From assembly GCA_932294295.1 (NCBI GenBank), contig OW028581.1:16564162-16628161 (forward strand): DNA of 64,000 bases, written 5' to 3'. Of the stretch, positions 23,781 to 36,099 are shown one piece after another. The DNA comes from Alitta virens. Its lineage: Eukaryota > Annelida > Polychaeta > Phyllodocida > Nereididae. Both the position numbers and the translations under genes were made by a program. Position 1 is the stretch's first letter, and every line of letters begins with the position of its first letter. Under the pieces are notes generated by a model. The model worked only from the letters and a program-made list of their open reading frames with translations. It was not told the DNA's origin and did not search any database.

Positions 23781-26098
23781 TTTTTTCACAATTTAAATGC
23801 TTCAAACTGGGTTACCCCCAAGGAGGGGATGTGGGGAACTCACCCATTCAAAATCAAGGGGTAGGGTTTATCTCACCCAGTAAAATTTTATGAAGGGGTA
23901 ATTTTTCTGTTTACTTTATGTTATGCAGGTGCATTACAGTAAATGCATCATGAATTGATATAATAGTGTAGTTTTTCCAATTGATTTATGAAAAGTAAGT
24001 GCTCAACGAGAAAAGAAAAGAGGTGAAGTTCTACAGTGAAAAACTGTGGCATTCCAAATTACTATTTACACCTGGTGGCAGTGCCAAAAACTAAGAGAAT
24101 TTTCAATGTCCATGGGCTCATTTTGCCCCGCCTTCCCCTATATGTCTTGAAGCATAACATAAATTGACTCCATACATTGTTGGCCTATGATCTATTTATT
24201 TTATTTTTTGGAAAAAAAAGTTAAATTTGTTTTTGCTTGGGGTGGAGGGGGAGGGGGTGCCCGGCACTCTGGACACCCCCCACCCCTGGATCCGCCAATG
24301 GTAAGTCAATTAGTTGAAAGATATGATAAAGACACAGTGATTGGTTGGTGTGGGGTTGACCAGAATTAATTGGGTTGGGGAGAGTTCCCCTTTAGCATTA
24401 CTGCATCTCGCCATTAAATTCACTAGATCAAGAAATGATTTTTATTTTGCAATTAAAATAGCTAGTAGATTTTGCACTAGCCCAATGGTCATTTTATATT
24501 GTAAATTTACTATTAAAATGGTACACGAACTGCGACTTTAATTTGCAAAGGTACACGCATCCCCTTTATGAGTACAATACTTAAATTTAAAGTTGTTCAC
24601 GGTTGACTGACATTCGAGTTTCTGAGCTTCACAATTCACTGTGCTGTCGTGAAAAACGTGACGTTATTTGTTCTAAAAATAGTACCTCTTGGCATATGCC
24701 TTGGCAAATATTTTTGCGCTCATTGATCCGCTAAACTGCTAAACACCGGGAAAGATATAGACCTACTCGTTCCAATATATCCATGACTTAGCACAGCAAG
24801 AAAAAAGCTGGGGAATTATTTCCTGGTCACATATACATCACTTCAGTGTTTCTAATGCCCCAGCCAGCAAAGGATATAGAGCTCTGGGGAGTTTTGATTT
24901 TCATCGCTCAGAGGTTGCATTTTCTCATATTTGTAACATTTTAAGGTAAGTTTTGTGTGTGGTTTATTATCATTGCATAATTATAGTATTTTGTAATGAA
25001 ATATAATTTAGGATATCTTATCATGCATGGACTATTGATAAGATTTATTATTAATAATTCCATGCATTTCCTAATGCACATTACACATATATATTACTGA
25101 ATTATAAAGATAGCAATTTCCCTGATATTTCTGTATCATATTATCGCCGAACAATATAAAAAAATATATCTTACATGCAATTACAATATTTGTCAATATG
25201 TGACAATGACTCATATTGTGACTCTTGGTTTTCCGTTGTGAAACATTAGCAGGAAATTTGTTTGACAAGGAAATTTATACTTCGCAATCATCGTAAGCAT
25301 GCAGGACTTGATTTCATACATCTGGCTTTTAACTCATTTATTTATTATTATATATTTATTTGTCATAATATATTTATTTGTCATACTCGAAATATACTAT
25401 ACATTATAAATGAAATAATTGCTTATTGCTTTTGGTCTTCATATCTTTATGGAAGTTTGTTTTAGCCCATACCACATAGGCTTACTTTGCTATTTTGAAG
25501 GGTCATTTAAGTTTTATATTTAAGGGTCACGACCTCATTCTCAAATACCCTTAATATTAAGGGCCCGAATATTTAAGGCATTGTATACGTATATGCAGCA
25601 GTTGTACCACTGATTTTATTACTTGGGGATTTATCCGTTTTCTGTTTACTTCTTGGTAATTTTAATGTGTGACATGTAGGACCATACAAACTTATTTTCG
25701 GCTGAATGTGTCGATTTAATTTATCACACACGACAATCAGGTCACCTTACAATTATATAATAAAGCACTGTTAATAGTGATGTCCAACAGAATCAGTTTA
25801 TGTAGGCCTATTATATTTATGATTAATGAAGATCTGCCAAGGTATACAAGTAGAAATAAAAAGAAATGAAGTAGATTATCACAATGGGAATGTGTCATAA
25901 AATTACTCAAAGACAATGCATGGATTTATTAGCTATATGCCATTATCTTCACCCACTTAGCAAATATGAGTGATATTTACATACGTAGGCATTGCTTTAT
26001 TTATCAATAATATGCAAATAAGTTTACCAGGATATAACTAATATCTGTCTGCTGTACAAAGCTAATACTTTACTATATTTATGACAATGTTATTTAGG
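23780..26098. other. Intergenic, upstream of the PX-SH3 gene
   Basis: Mostly AT-rich. At 24,240-24,300 a G/C-rich stretch ends in CCCCTGGATCCGCCAATG, like one end of a hAT-type element (also at 27,350-27,372). AAGGTAAGT at 24,942 could be the donor of a 5' untranslated exon joined to the TTTAG at 26,098. That is a guess. No gene is seen. Confidence 0.35.
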
Positions 26099-26131
26099 TA
26101 AAGTGACTGACTGAAGTGACAAGTGTCTACC

Positions 26132-29100
26132 ATGGGAAAGAAGCTAAAGAAAGTAGTGACGTCATCAAAGCGCTACGTGACGTCAGCAACGTTAACAGCA
26201 GTGCAGAAACGTCAGAAACCAAATAAGCACTACGTGAGTGTCTATCATCTAGATATTTTCAAATGCAATTTCAAGAGTTAAAGTGTCAGTAAAATTAATG
26301 AGTTTCAAATGGGAATATTGTGCCTCGGCAACAAATGCGGAAATTTTGCAAGTGGTCAATGAGCAAATGCCTTCCTTTTACAGGTTTTCATACTAGAGAT
26401 TGAATGGTCTAATAATGATAGACATGCAATATACAGAAGTTACAGCGACTTCTATGATTTCCACGTAAGTTCTCATTTAATTTACATGTATAAGAATACT
26501 GAACATTCAATTACAGACAAGTCAAATCGAGTAACCAGCATTTCATGAACTGATTCTTCTTCTCACATTTCGTTGTTCAGTTTGCCAATAATTTAAACTT
26601 TTTATTTGCTTTATATTTTGTATTCAATTAAATAGATTTCCCTCATAGATGCCTTTCCCATTGAGGCAGGTCTGATCAAACAAAGTGCTAGGACTTTACC
26701 TTTTCTTCCTGGTAAGTCATGGGAAAACAACAACGTTTCATCTCATAGTTGGTTTTCGACTTCCATATAGAATAAGGATGTGAGGCTTTGTGAGTCCTCA
26801 TTATGTTGGCCATGTGCTGGACTTCATGTTTACATATCAGTTCCATTCATAAAATAGTGGGACATCAGTCACCAGTGGAAACGTAGCATTGCATACATAT
26901 AATTATTATTAACATCTTTATTCACGCTCAAAGCGTACATGTGAAACATTGATCAGTTACAATGTAATTAAGAAATAATCATTTTTAAGTTATTTAGAAA
27001 TGTCATTTAGCTAAATTAAATGTATTTGCATTACATGTAACTGGAATAACATCTCACATTAGCTAGATGTTGGCTTGTTGTTCGTTGATAGGTATGGGGT
27101 AATTTCAAACATCCAGCTGAACCAGTTTTAGAATTGTGCTCAGCTCTCTCAGAGGTGTTCTTCAGAGCTTAGCCATTGTTAGGCCACCAGTTATAGTATG
27201 ATTTATAATTAATGTCCATCTAGGGGGCGGGGGGGGGGGGGGCAAAAGCATGACTATTAAGGTGTATCTGGATCACTCTGTAATGGGCCACTATAGAAAT
27301 TAAGGCTGGTACGAGAGGGGGGGGGGGGGGCTGGCGGGCTGGCCTCTTGCCCCCCCCCCTGGATCCGCCAGTGTAAGCTATCTACCTCACTATTATGTGA
27401 AACAATAAACTAAAAATTTACTTTATATTCTCCATTGTAATGAGTGACCAGAGTAAAAAAAAAAGTCATTGTTAAGATAGGAAACTTAAAACTATTCTAT
27501 AGTAGTAATTGGTTCTGAGGGGTGTTTTTAGGGTTACAAATATGGGGTTTGACTTATTGGTAACACAATGCTCCTGTAGTTTTGCCAACTGTGATTGTTT
27601 TTAATTTGTCTTACTTGTTGTTTTATTATTGTTTTAGTCACACTAATTTAATACTGCATGTTATTAGCCTTTGTGCTAGTTTTTATTGTTATTTCATTGT
27701 GACTTTAAATAAAGATTTTTATTATTATTTTTATTACATCTCTTCATTGTGTCCTTCTTCAAGCTCTTTATGATAAAATGTGACCGAAGTGACATAATGA
27801 TTATTATAGGTCCATCTATGTTTTTCCTTTGCTTTAATTTATGGCATTCCAAATCTTAGGCCGCAGATTATTTCGTCGCAGTGAAGTGGAGAAAGTAGCT
27901 ATGAAGCGGTTGGTCAGTTTGGGAGATTATTGCAAAGAGTTGCTGATGCTGGAGGAACACATCTCTCATAGCAGTTTTGTGATGGAGTTCTTCTCTGCAA
28001 CAGAAACTGATGTCAATCCTCCTCTAGATGATAGGTGGGTGGAGTGTACTTTGCAGAACTTTCAAAAAGAAAATGTAATACTGCATGTTATTAGTGACAA
28101 ATAAGTATGAACAAATAAAACATAAAAAACATTGGTGTAGCACCTGTTTCAGAAATGGTTTCTCCTCATGGAACCTGGTTTATGTAAATGATTGATTTAA
28201 CTTGCAGTCCAGATTTGTTGAAAGTTTAATCATGGCACAACTGGAACCAAATTTGAAGGACCATTGGCTATTTATTCCATTTATGAATCTTGCATAAGTT
28301 GACGCTTTGCCTAACTTCAATGAAATCAAGTGGGCCATTTGGTCTCGACTCGGGCAACGTTTCCTGCATTTATCTTTGTGTATACTTTTCAGTGGCCGAA
28401 AGAGTCCTTCATCCAAGGACAAGTCTAAAAGTGAGTATAATAAATGTCATTTTGTGTTAGTTTCCTGGTCTTGATCCTAGGTGTCTTTTTCTGCTGGTGA
28501 AAAGGGTGGGGGCCTAGCTCAGTGGTAGCGCACTGGGCTTCCAACCACTGGGTCCCGGGTTCAATTACCGGTTGAGCCTATGTTGGATGGCTGTTTCATC
28601 CTTCGTCTCATTGCCATGGTTCCTGCCTGTCCTAATTAGCCCATCAGGTGCCGAAATACAGGATGTAAAGCCCTAATCCACCCACCCACTTCTGCTGGTG
28701 AATGGCTTATGAATGCTCGAACGACTACATTAATTTGTACTTGTAATAATATGGTAACAGTTGCATTATCAATGTCTAAATGCTATTGGCTATGAAGCTT
28801 ATATCACCAGCTGCGAGGGGCAGACGTAATGATGGGATGATAAGGCTGGATTCTCCACCATTTAATGAAGTCATTCCTCAATCGTTCCAGAATTTAAAGC
28901 TCTCTCTTTCTCTCCACATACGTCTGCTTTCAATACTAACTCTTACTAAAATTTTCTCAGCTCGTAGGCTCAGATCTAACACTAACACAGGGGAGATGGA
29001 AAAGTCACTGAGAAGAAGGTCAAGTTTGCCTGACCTAGCTACAGCATCTAATCCGGCTGAGGGCAGCACCAGCAAAGGAAGCTTTGGGCCTTCTAAATCC

Positions 29101-32100
29101 AGTCCCAAAAAATCATATTCACCACTAATATCCAGGTTTAAAAAGAAAGGAAGCAAAGGTTCTGTAAAAAGTGAAACTTCTGTAGCAAAAGAAGGTAATG
29201 ACTGACTTTTGAATTAAATTCTTAACCATTGGTATATCTGAATTCCTGTCTTGGTGGTGGACGTATTTCTGAATTGGATGCCTGGGAGCTTACAAATTAA
29301 CCTACACAATATCCCAATCTAGGAGCTTACAAATTAACCTTTTCAATATCCCAAACTAGGAGCTTACAAATTAACCTACACAATATCCCATGCTAGGAGC
29401 TAAGATTTACCTACACAATATCCCAATCTAGGAGCTTACCAATTAACCTACACTATATCCCAAGCTAGGAGCTAAGATTTACCTACACAATATCCCAATC
29501 TAGGAGCTTACAAATTAACCTACACAATATCCCAAGCTAGGAGCTTAGATTTACCTACACAATATCCCAATCTAGGAGCTTACAAATTAACCTACACAAT
29601 ATCCCAAGCTAGGAGCTTAGATTTACCTACACAATATCCCAATCTAGGAGCTTACAAATTAACCTACACAATGTCCCAATCTAGGAGCTTAAAAATTTAC
29701 CTACACAATATCCCAATTGAAAACACAATATCCTAGGTCGAAAGAGAAGTTTCAAAAGAATACAAGTTGATGTTACCTACACAGGTCTCCATAATGTATG
29801 CAAGACTGTTTTTCAAAATATGCTGATGATGATGACCTGTAATGCATTTTTGCATATATCCTGAAAATCCTGAAGTCCTTTCGAATTGTATGTCCATATA
29901 GTTCTTTACAATTAAATGACATTTTATAATCAATATATATATATATATATATAATTGCCCTTTCAATGCTGACACGGAAGGTGAAAATGAGGTCAGCATT
30001 TCCAGCCCCATTGAGATGGAGGAGTATCGCGCGATCGCAGATTACGAAGCTGTTGAAAGGTCAGAGGTCAGCTTGAAAGCAGGAGATGTGGTGGATGTTA
30101 TAGAAAAACATGATAATGGTAGGTGGAGACACGTTCTAAATGCAAGAGTTAAAATAGTGAAAAACAAGCCGGTGTAATTCAGTTGACCAAATGGGAGGCA
30201 TTTTGTCAAAATTCAAAACCAGTGTTGCTTGATAAAACTGAGTGTCAGAATTGATTGGCAATAGAATAGTTCTTCTTTTGTATGAATATATCTGAGAGTG
30301 GGTGCACTTGTAAGTTGTAGGCCCTTGAATGTCCTGGGGTGACCTAGCCTAGGGTGGCTCTCTTTGTCTATCAAGAGCTGGGGGTGGCCTTGACCTCTTC
30401 ACAGGGCATTGTGCAATTCATGCTTCAGTAATTCTTATCTAACTCCCATACCAAAGTTAAAAAATTATTTCACCAGTCAATTTTATGAAATACTAAACTA
30501 TACTGTTACTATATTTTAGGATGGTGGTTCTGTGAAGTTCGTGACAAATGTGGCTGGACGCCCGCTTCATATCTCGAACCAGTGCATCAACAACTAGAAC
30601 CGGATGAACCAGAACCTTGTTTTGACGGAAACCTTAAGTATATCACAACATCTCCACATGATGCCCAGTTCAATGATGAAGTCAGCTTTCCAGCAGGAGC
30701 TGTGGTTGATGTTTTGCATAAACTCCTGGATGGCTGGTGGATAATTTGGTAGGTTAAATGTGATGTTATTTGTTGTATAGGAGTTAAACTAAATGGCCCA
30801 GAAGCAGCTTTTTGTTGAAATATTCATGTCTTTATCATGAAAATATGAATCTGTAACAAAAGATGCTTCAATAATTTTCTTGTACCACTAAAAGTATGAC
30901 ATTAATGAATGGTTTTGTTGAGAATCAAGCAGGCCGGAATTAATTCCAGATGGTGTGAATTTTAGTTTTGTCGCAATGCACATTATTATTATCTCATTAT
31001 CTCAATTCAGTTATTCAGGGCAAGTTGGCCATGCCCCGGCTGCTTATCTGCAACGTTACAACAACCCCCTGGCGAAGACAACTGCTATTACCCCAACCAT
31101 TCGACGAAAGGCGGGCAAGTTCAGACCCATACCGAGGAGGTGAGAGACTACACACTTTTTCATAGTGTTCTAGTGCAGCTTACAGGCTTTATTTTCTAGC
31201 AGTATAAGAATTGATGAAAGCAATAATATAATAAATATTTCATTGTATCATTCGTAACAACCACTTAGAATGATTTGTTGCCATGGTGGTGGTGGTGGGT
31301 GGATTAGGGCTTTACGTCCTGTATTTCTGCACCTGATGGACTAATTAGGACAGGTAGGGACCATGGCAATGAAACGAAGGATGAAACAGCCATCCAACAT
31401 AGGCTGGACCGGGAATTTAACCCAAGACCCAGTGGTTGGAAGCCTAGCGCGCTACCACTGAGCTAGGCCCCCACCCCTCGATTTGTTGCCATAAGGATGC
31501 GAATGACTCCTTGGTGGTTAACACATCGTTTACGTCAACCAACTTCTACACTGTTGCCATAAGAATACCATTTTTCATTATAGACGCACGATCCAAAACA
31601 GAGCGAGCAGGTGGAATGACCAATTGCAAAGAGACATGACTATGTACAGAGAAAATAGTGCGAAGAAAAAGACAAGTTACTTGCAACCAGTGACCCATAC
31701 CCCACAAGTGAGTGAGGTCATTTATTACAACTGTCCTGTGTTATGATTTCCAGTTGCCATCCCTTTGAATTAGTTCAGTTTTTGCTGGGAAGTTACAGTG
31801 AGTATTCTTGACTGTTGCTCATAAAAAAAATAAAGATATAGTGTGTATTTCCTGAAAACTAAAATATTGCAATGAATTTTTACCAGGCTGAAGAACAAGT
31901 CGTTTATCAGAATGAAGACACCCACAACCCTGGTGACGCGCAAACGGTTAGTTTTGAGGCGATTCATCAAAAGTTGCAGATTTCGCCAGTTCCTCCAATG
32001 ACATCACATCCCATTCTGACTCCCATCAAAAACCACAGACAGATTCTCAAGGATAAGGAAGAATTTGAAGCTGAGGCTTATGAGAATATAGAAGAGGAAT

Positions 32101-33173
32101 CTGATGTGGTTTATGTTCCGATGAGTAAGTTAAGATTAGGGTTTAAAAGACTTTAATTAATTTGCAATATTGAATCCAACTAGGTGAGATGAGTTAATTT
32201 GTGTTTATTATGTTTTGCCTGCTACACCATACACAGTATTAATTACATATGTTTCCCAATTTTGTGGCATGCATACTTATAGTGAGAACATAGTGGTTAA
32301 ACCAGGCTGAGAGTGGTCATTCACATTTGTATGGATTGGCCCAGCTCAGCTGCCATAACTGCACTGGGATCTTCACCAACGGTGTTGCCACCATTGCCGC
32401 GAGTTGGTTGATGAAAAGAAGTGGATGGGATTAAACATATGAAAGTACATAATACGATTGATTTTTTAGCTTCAGAAACTGGTGATAAAGGAAGCTTGGA
32501 TGATTTTTCTGAAAATGAGTATGAGAATGTATCAAGACCTGCACATTCTGGAGATGACCAGAGTGATTATGAAGATGGCTGGGAGATACCTCCTGAGAAG
32601 TCAAAGGCACCAGAGGTCGTCCCAGTCACACCAGTGCTGCCTCCTAGGGCAGGACGACATGACCACAATGTAAAACCCAAAATGCAGCCATTTGTGAAAC
32701 TTCCAAAGGGAGTAGGAATTCAAGGAAGAAAAACTACAAACAATGAAGGTCCAGCAAGCAAAATTACGCAAGGCGGACGTATGACCCCTTTCAAAACAGC
32801 GCACACCGATTCACCAAAAAGCCCTTTGTTGCAGTCGTCCGCCGCTCAAAGTAAGCCAAATTCACCGCCAATAACTCGTGTGAAAAATGTCACAAATACA
32901 TTGGACACACCTTCATCACCAAGATCAAAAAACACTCTCCATAGAAATGCAGTGGATGAATTGAAAGAGAAGTTATCAAAGCAACTGATGAAAATTGAAT
33001 CTGACGACAGTTCAGCAGGTGGATCGCCTAGTGCTGGATCACCAGTAATTCCGAGAGCAGCAGAACGACAGTTCAAAGGACAAAAATCCGCAAGAACCAT
33101 ACCTCTTGTACCGAAGACCCCTGGTAGTAATACGCCTCCAACACCCCCTGTAAAGCCTAAAAGGACAAGATAG
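26132..33173 (+). CDS. PX-SH3-SH3 organiser protein (p47phox/NOXO1/TKS class)
   Basis: Twelve exons: 26132-26233, 26384-26464, 26636-26711, 27860-28034, 28393-28430, 28961-29194, 29981-30118, 30520-30748, 31011-31139, 31584-31707, 31887-32124, 32470-33173. All borders are GT-AG and the phases fit, giving 755 residues. A PX domain comes first (about residues 25-140), with phosphoinositide-binding features IYRSYSDFYDFH and RTLPFLPGRRLFRR. A basic linker contains SLRRRSSLPDL. SH3 number 1 has ADYEAVERSEVSLKAGDVVD and NGWWFCEV; SH3 number 2 has DEVSFPAGAVVDVL and DGWWII. A long disordered tail has YENI, YVPM, YENV and a PPTPPVKPKRTR end. Family members bind membrane phosphoinositides and scaffold NADPH oxidases or podosomes. 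The PX sequence (LFRRS...VNPP) looks nearer TKS, but two SH3s match p47phox. Human p47phox has 390 residues. The start is the ATG heading a basic MGKKLKKVV. Confidence 0.9.
27200..27375. repeat. Poly-G/C low-complexity sequence with hAT-like end
   Basis: Two G runs and one C run surround a short spacer. The right end CCCCCTGGATCCGCCAGTG matches the motif at 24,284-24,300. Its reverse complement, CACTGGCGGATCCAGGGGG, resembles hAT terminal repeats. The left end was not found. Confidence 0.4.
27560..27745 (+). mobile_element. Probable LINE 3' tail
   Basis: T-rich sequence ends in AAATAAAGATTTTTATTATTATTTTTATTA, the form of a LINE 3' end with an AATAAA and a short repeat tail. It lies in the intron before exon 4 of the PX gene. 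No coding part is left. Confidence 0.35.
28503..28689 (+). mobile_element. tRNA-derived SINE family A, copy 2
   Basis: Same head (CCTAGCTCAGTGGTAGCGCA, GGTTCAATTACC), body and tail as the copy at 19,944. Target duplication TTCTGCTGGTGAA lies at about 28,490-28,502 and 28,690-28,702. It lies in an intron of the PX-SH3 gene. Confidence 0.92.
28795..28865 (-). mobile_element. Fragment of tRNA-derived SINE family B
   Basis: The reverse complement contains CATTACGTCTGCCCCTCGCAGCTGGTGATATAAGC, the 3' body of family B, preceded by the TCC...CTTATCATC block. It lies in an intron of the PX-SH3 gene, ending about 95 bp before exon 6. Confidence 0.6.
29287..29723 (+). repeat. Minisatellite, about 37-38 bp unit, intron 6
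   Basis: About twelve head-to-tail copies of TAGGAGCTTACAAATTAACC followed by TACACAATATCCCAATC. Shorter variants lack the TACAAATTA piece (TAGGAGCTAAGATTTACC). Long and short units alternate in the middle, which suggests higher-order growth. It lies between exons 6 and 7 of the PX-SH3 gene. Confidence 0.9.
31285..31479 (-). mobile_element. tRNA-derived SINE family A, copy 3, reversed
   Basis: The reverse complement shows GGGGGCCTAGCTCAGTGGTA, the B-box region and the common body. The (TGG/CCA) tail is at the left. A perfect 13-bp target duplication GATTTGTTGCCAT lies at 31,272-31,284 and 31,480-31,492. It sits about 100 bp before the exon at 31,584 of the PX-SH3 gene. Confidence 0.93.
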
Positions 33174-33571
33174 ACTTTGCACTTCTCGGAAGTGACTCAA
33201 TTGACTGTACCTGAAACTTTGTCCTCCAGCTGAGATGAAATGTTTAAAAAAAATTTTTCATGTTGGAAATTATATATGTTGGTTGAAACACCTGTTAGAT
33301 GATTTCTGATTTATGTACTAAATGAATAATCATTGTGCACTTCCGCAGCTTTCTTTTTTTTGTGGAAAAAATATGAAAATTCCAGGATGGAAATTAAATT
33401 TATTTTCTTTTTTATGTGGTAGTTGTCTAAAAATTTGGTTTACCGGTGCACAGCAGGACAACTTCCCTGTTATGGCTGTGTGCTATATATAGGTCATATG
33501 TTTCAGTGAAACCTGGCTCAGTCCTGAATTAGAACATTTCCTATAACCCAGTCTTCAAACAAAAATAGCCC

Positions 33572-33577
33572 AATAAA
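33572..33577 (+). terminator. Possible poly(A) signal of the PX-SH3 gene
   Basis: AATAAA occurs about 400 bases after the stop and is followed by a G-rich run at 33,581-33,602. No other canonical AATAAA was noted between the stop and this site. Confidence 0.4.
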
Positions 33578-33619
33578 GAGGGTGGGGGGGGGGGGGGGGT
33601 GGAGCAATATTCCTGAAAA

Positions 33620-34818
33620 ATCATATCAGCTTCCAGATAAGAAATGACATTACTATTCCTGATAACCTTCAAGGCATTTTTGATTGCCTATTTGTTGATA
33701 TAGCCATAGCCCAAAATAAATTTACAATTGGTTTAATGTACAGGTCACCAAGCCATAACTCCATAACTGAGGTAAACTCATTCCTGCAAAAAGCCTTGGA
33801 TACACTAAATAAAGAAACTAGGAAAATAGTCTTTCTGGGTGACCTAAATATCAACTTACTGAATATAGACAAGCACAGACCAACATGCGCATACCTCAAT
33901 ACTTTGATTTCCAATAGTTTGCTTCTTGTTATTACTCTTCCGACTACAGTCTGTCACACATCAGCCACTTTAATGTTTCCTATTCATCAACCATACAAGA
34001 CCAGACCAGTGTGCTAATCCTTCCCACATCTCCTATAGACCTATAAATGTGAACACAATAGAAAAACTTAACCTATATTTATCATCAGCGAATTTGAATG
34101 ACCTCTAGATCCAAACCAGGCATACCACATCTTCCTGGAAAAATATAAATTTCTCATGGAATAAGCAATACCTATCAAAACAGTTCGATTCAATAAGTAC
34201 AAACACAAGTCACATCCTTGGATAACTAAAGGACTTCTAGTACCTCTAAAAACCAAAAGACAAGCTATATAAAGAATTTAAGAGCTGTCGAGATCATAAT
34301 GTGAAACATCAAAAAGAGATTAAGTACAAACAATATAGAAATACATACAATAAACTGATTAGAGCTGCAAAGCAACAGTATTGGGGTAAGCACTTTAGTT
34401 TAAGTGTGAATGATGCCAAAATGACTTGGAAACATATAAATGCTTTATTGAATCGAACTAAAGAAAACCCAATTTTTCAGATTATTTCATTCATAACGAA
34501 TCTAAATATAGTACTCCCAATGAAATAGAAGTCTTCAATAAATATTTTACTAACATTGGCTGACGTAGACTGTATCTGTCCACCCTCAACTTACCTAATT
34601 CTTTCACTTTAACTCCAGTCTGCCCAGTAGAGATAATGTCAGTTATTAACAAAATGAAACCAAAAACTAGCTACGGAATAGATGAAATTAGCCCTAAGCT
34701 TGCTAAATCAAATAACTTACTCATTGCCCAACCTCTATCCCACATTGCAAATCTCTAATTCCAAACAGGTGTTTTCCCAAGAGAAATGAAAATAGCTAAA
34801 GTAATCCCAATTTATAAT
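33620..34818 (+). mobile_element. CR1/L2-like LINE, endonuclease and early RT
   Basis: Endonuclease fragment with IGLMYRSPSHNS and VFLGDLNINLLN (about 33,720-33,870). A linker with YRNTYNKLIRAAKQQYWGKHF (about 34,316-34,390) follows, then the early RT motif SYGIDEISPKLAK (about 34,668-34,710) and AKVIPIY (about 34,795). Stops and shifts break it. At 34,819 a separate element interrupts it, and the reading resumes at about 36,100 with NRNLQNYRSIS. Confidence 0.82.
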
Positions 34819-36094
34819 AGAGGGGGGTGATAATCATGAATGTCAGAATTTTAATGGGAAACTATCCTAACTTTGTTCAGGTTCAAAAACCCTTGCTAAT
34901 GATGCATAACACATAGCTGTACCTTTATTTTTCCCTCCCAAACCTCGTTGAAAATTTGGTCCTTTACGAAGAAATTTAGCGATTTCCGCAACTTTAAAGG
35001 TCAGCGATATTGATGTAATCTCTTTATATCTCTGTAATAGTGAGTTATTTGGATTGCTCTGGTAAAGAGCTTTAAAATGAATACCAATTTAGGGGGTCTA
35101 CCAAATAATGGAATAGTCATCAGCAATTGAATCCATTGAGAATTGACACATAAACCAATGTAGTCTCGGATGGTGCTATGAATATTATTTTAAATTGAAT
35201 ATGAATTCAATTTTGTTTGTTGGGTAGCCTAGTGGTTAAGGCTTTAGCCTGTTACAACACTAACCAACTACTCTGAAGGTCCCAGGTTTGATCCCTGGCA
35301 CAGGCACTCTTTATGAGCTTGATAGCTGGATGTCAGTATCGCGAGACGTTAACTATAGTGGCATGAGTAAGTTGAAGACCCATCCCTGAGGTGAATGTGT
35401 AAAATGGTATGGACTCAAACCATATCATCCCGTTATTACATCTGACTCTGATAGCTGGTCATGTAAGCCAACTAAACTTCTGACCAGTAGCAGGGGGAGA
35501 TAGCTTTTATAAAAGTCTAAGAAAGTACTTAAAACATGTGTTATCAAACTGGAGATTCCTGGGCGTCTCAATAATTTTAGATTTGTTAAAATATAATTGT
35601 CTTAATAAAACAAACAATCCATGCACATATAATATTTGCAATATTATCTTTTGTTCAGTGCTTATAATATTCAGGTTTACACCATATTTCAAATTAGGTG
35701 ACTGAATAATTATAGGCCTGTAAAAGGACGGAAATAAAGAAAGCGATATATATGTCTATTCGGGCTCATTTAGTCTAAAAAATTAATTATTATAACTTTA
35801 ATAAATGTTTAAATACAGCAATGTTGGTATTCAAAGTGAAGCTTATTTTTCACTGAACACAGTCATGTGCATAATAACTTTCTATGTTCCACAATAAAGG
35901 AAGTATGACGAACCGCGACTTCGCACAAATGCTAAAAATTCCTTCAAATTGACTGAACATTCAATCGGTCTTGGGAGGGATCAACAATAAAGATAAGAGG
36001 CATTTGTTATACCTGTTTGGAAATGGTTTTTCAGCCTTAACAAAACCTGGGCGGTTTCCATTTGAAATTCTGAATATCACCCCCCCCCCCCTCT
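34819..36094. mobile_element. 1.28-kb DNA element inserted in the LINE
   Basis: The ends are inverted: AGAGGGGGGTGATA at 34,819-34,832 and TATCACCC...CCCTCT ending at 36,094. It splits the LINE RT exactly between AKVIPIY and the next codons of the same domain. No transposase is found inside. It carries a SINE family B copy at 35,218. Probably a non-autonomous DNA transposon; superfamily unknown. Confidence 0.65.
35218..35495 (+). mobile_element. tRNA-derived SINE family B, full copy
   Basis: The tRNA-like head has GTAGCCTAGTGGTTAAGGCT (A box) and GGTCCCAGGTTTGATCCCTG (B box). The body reads GAGCTTGATAGCTGGATGTCAG and ATGGTATGGACTCAAACC, with the 3' block TTACATCTGACTCTGATAGC. Parts recur at 8,085, 28,795, 51,130, 52,385, 55,895 and 61,545. 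It is nested in the element at 34,819-36,094. Confidence 0.75.
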
Positions 36095-36099
36095 ATTTA

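Noticed and set aside
29287..29723. CRISPR-like regular repeats
   Set aside because: Units abut without unique spacers, and the host is a spliced animal genome. It is a minisatellite.
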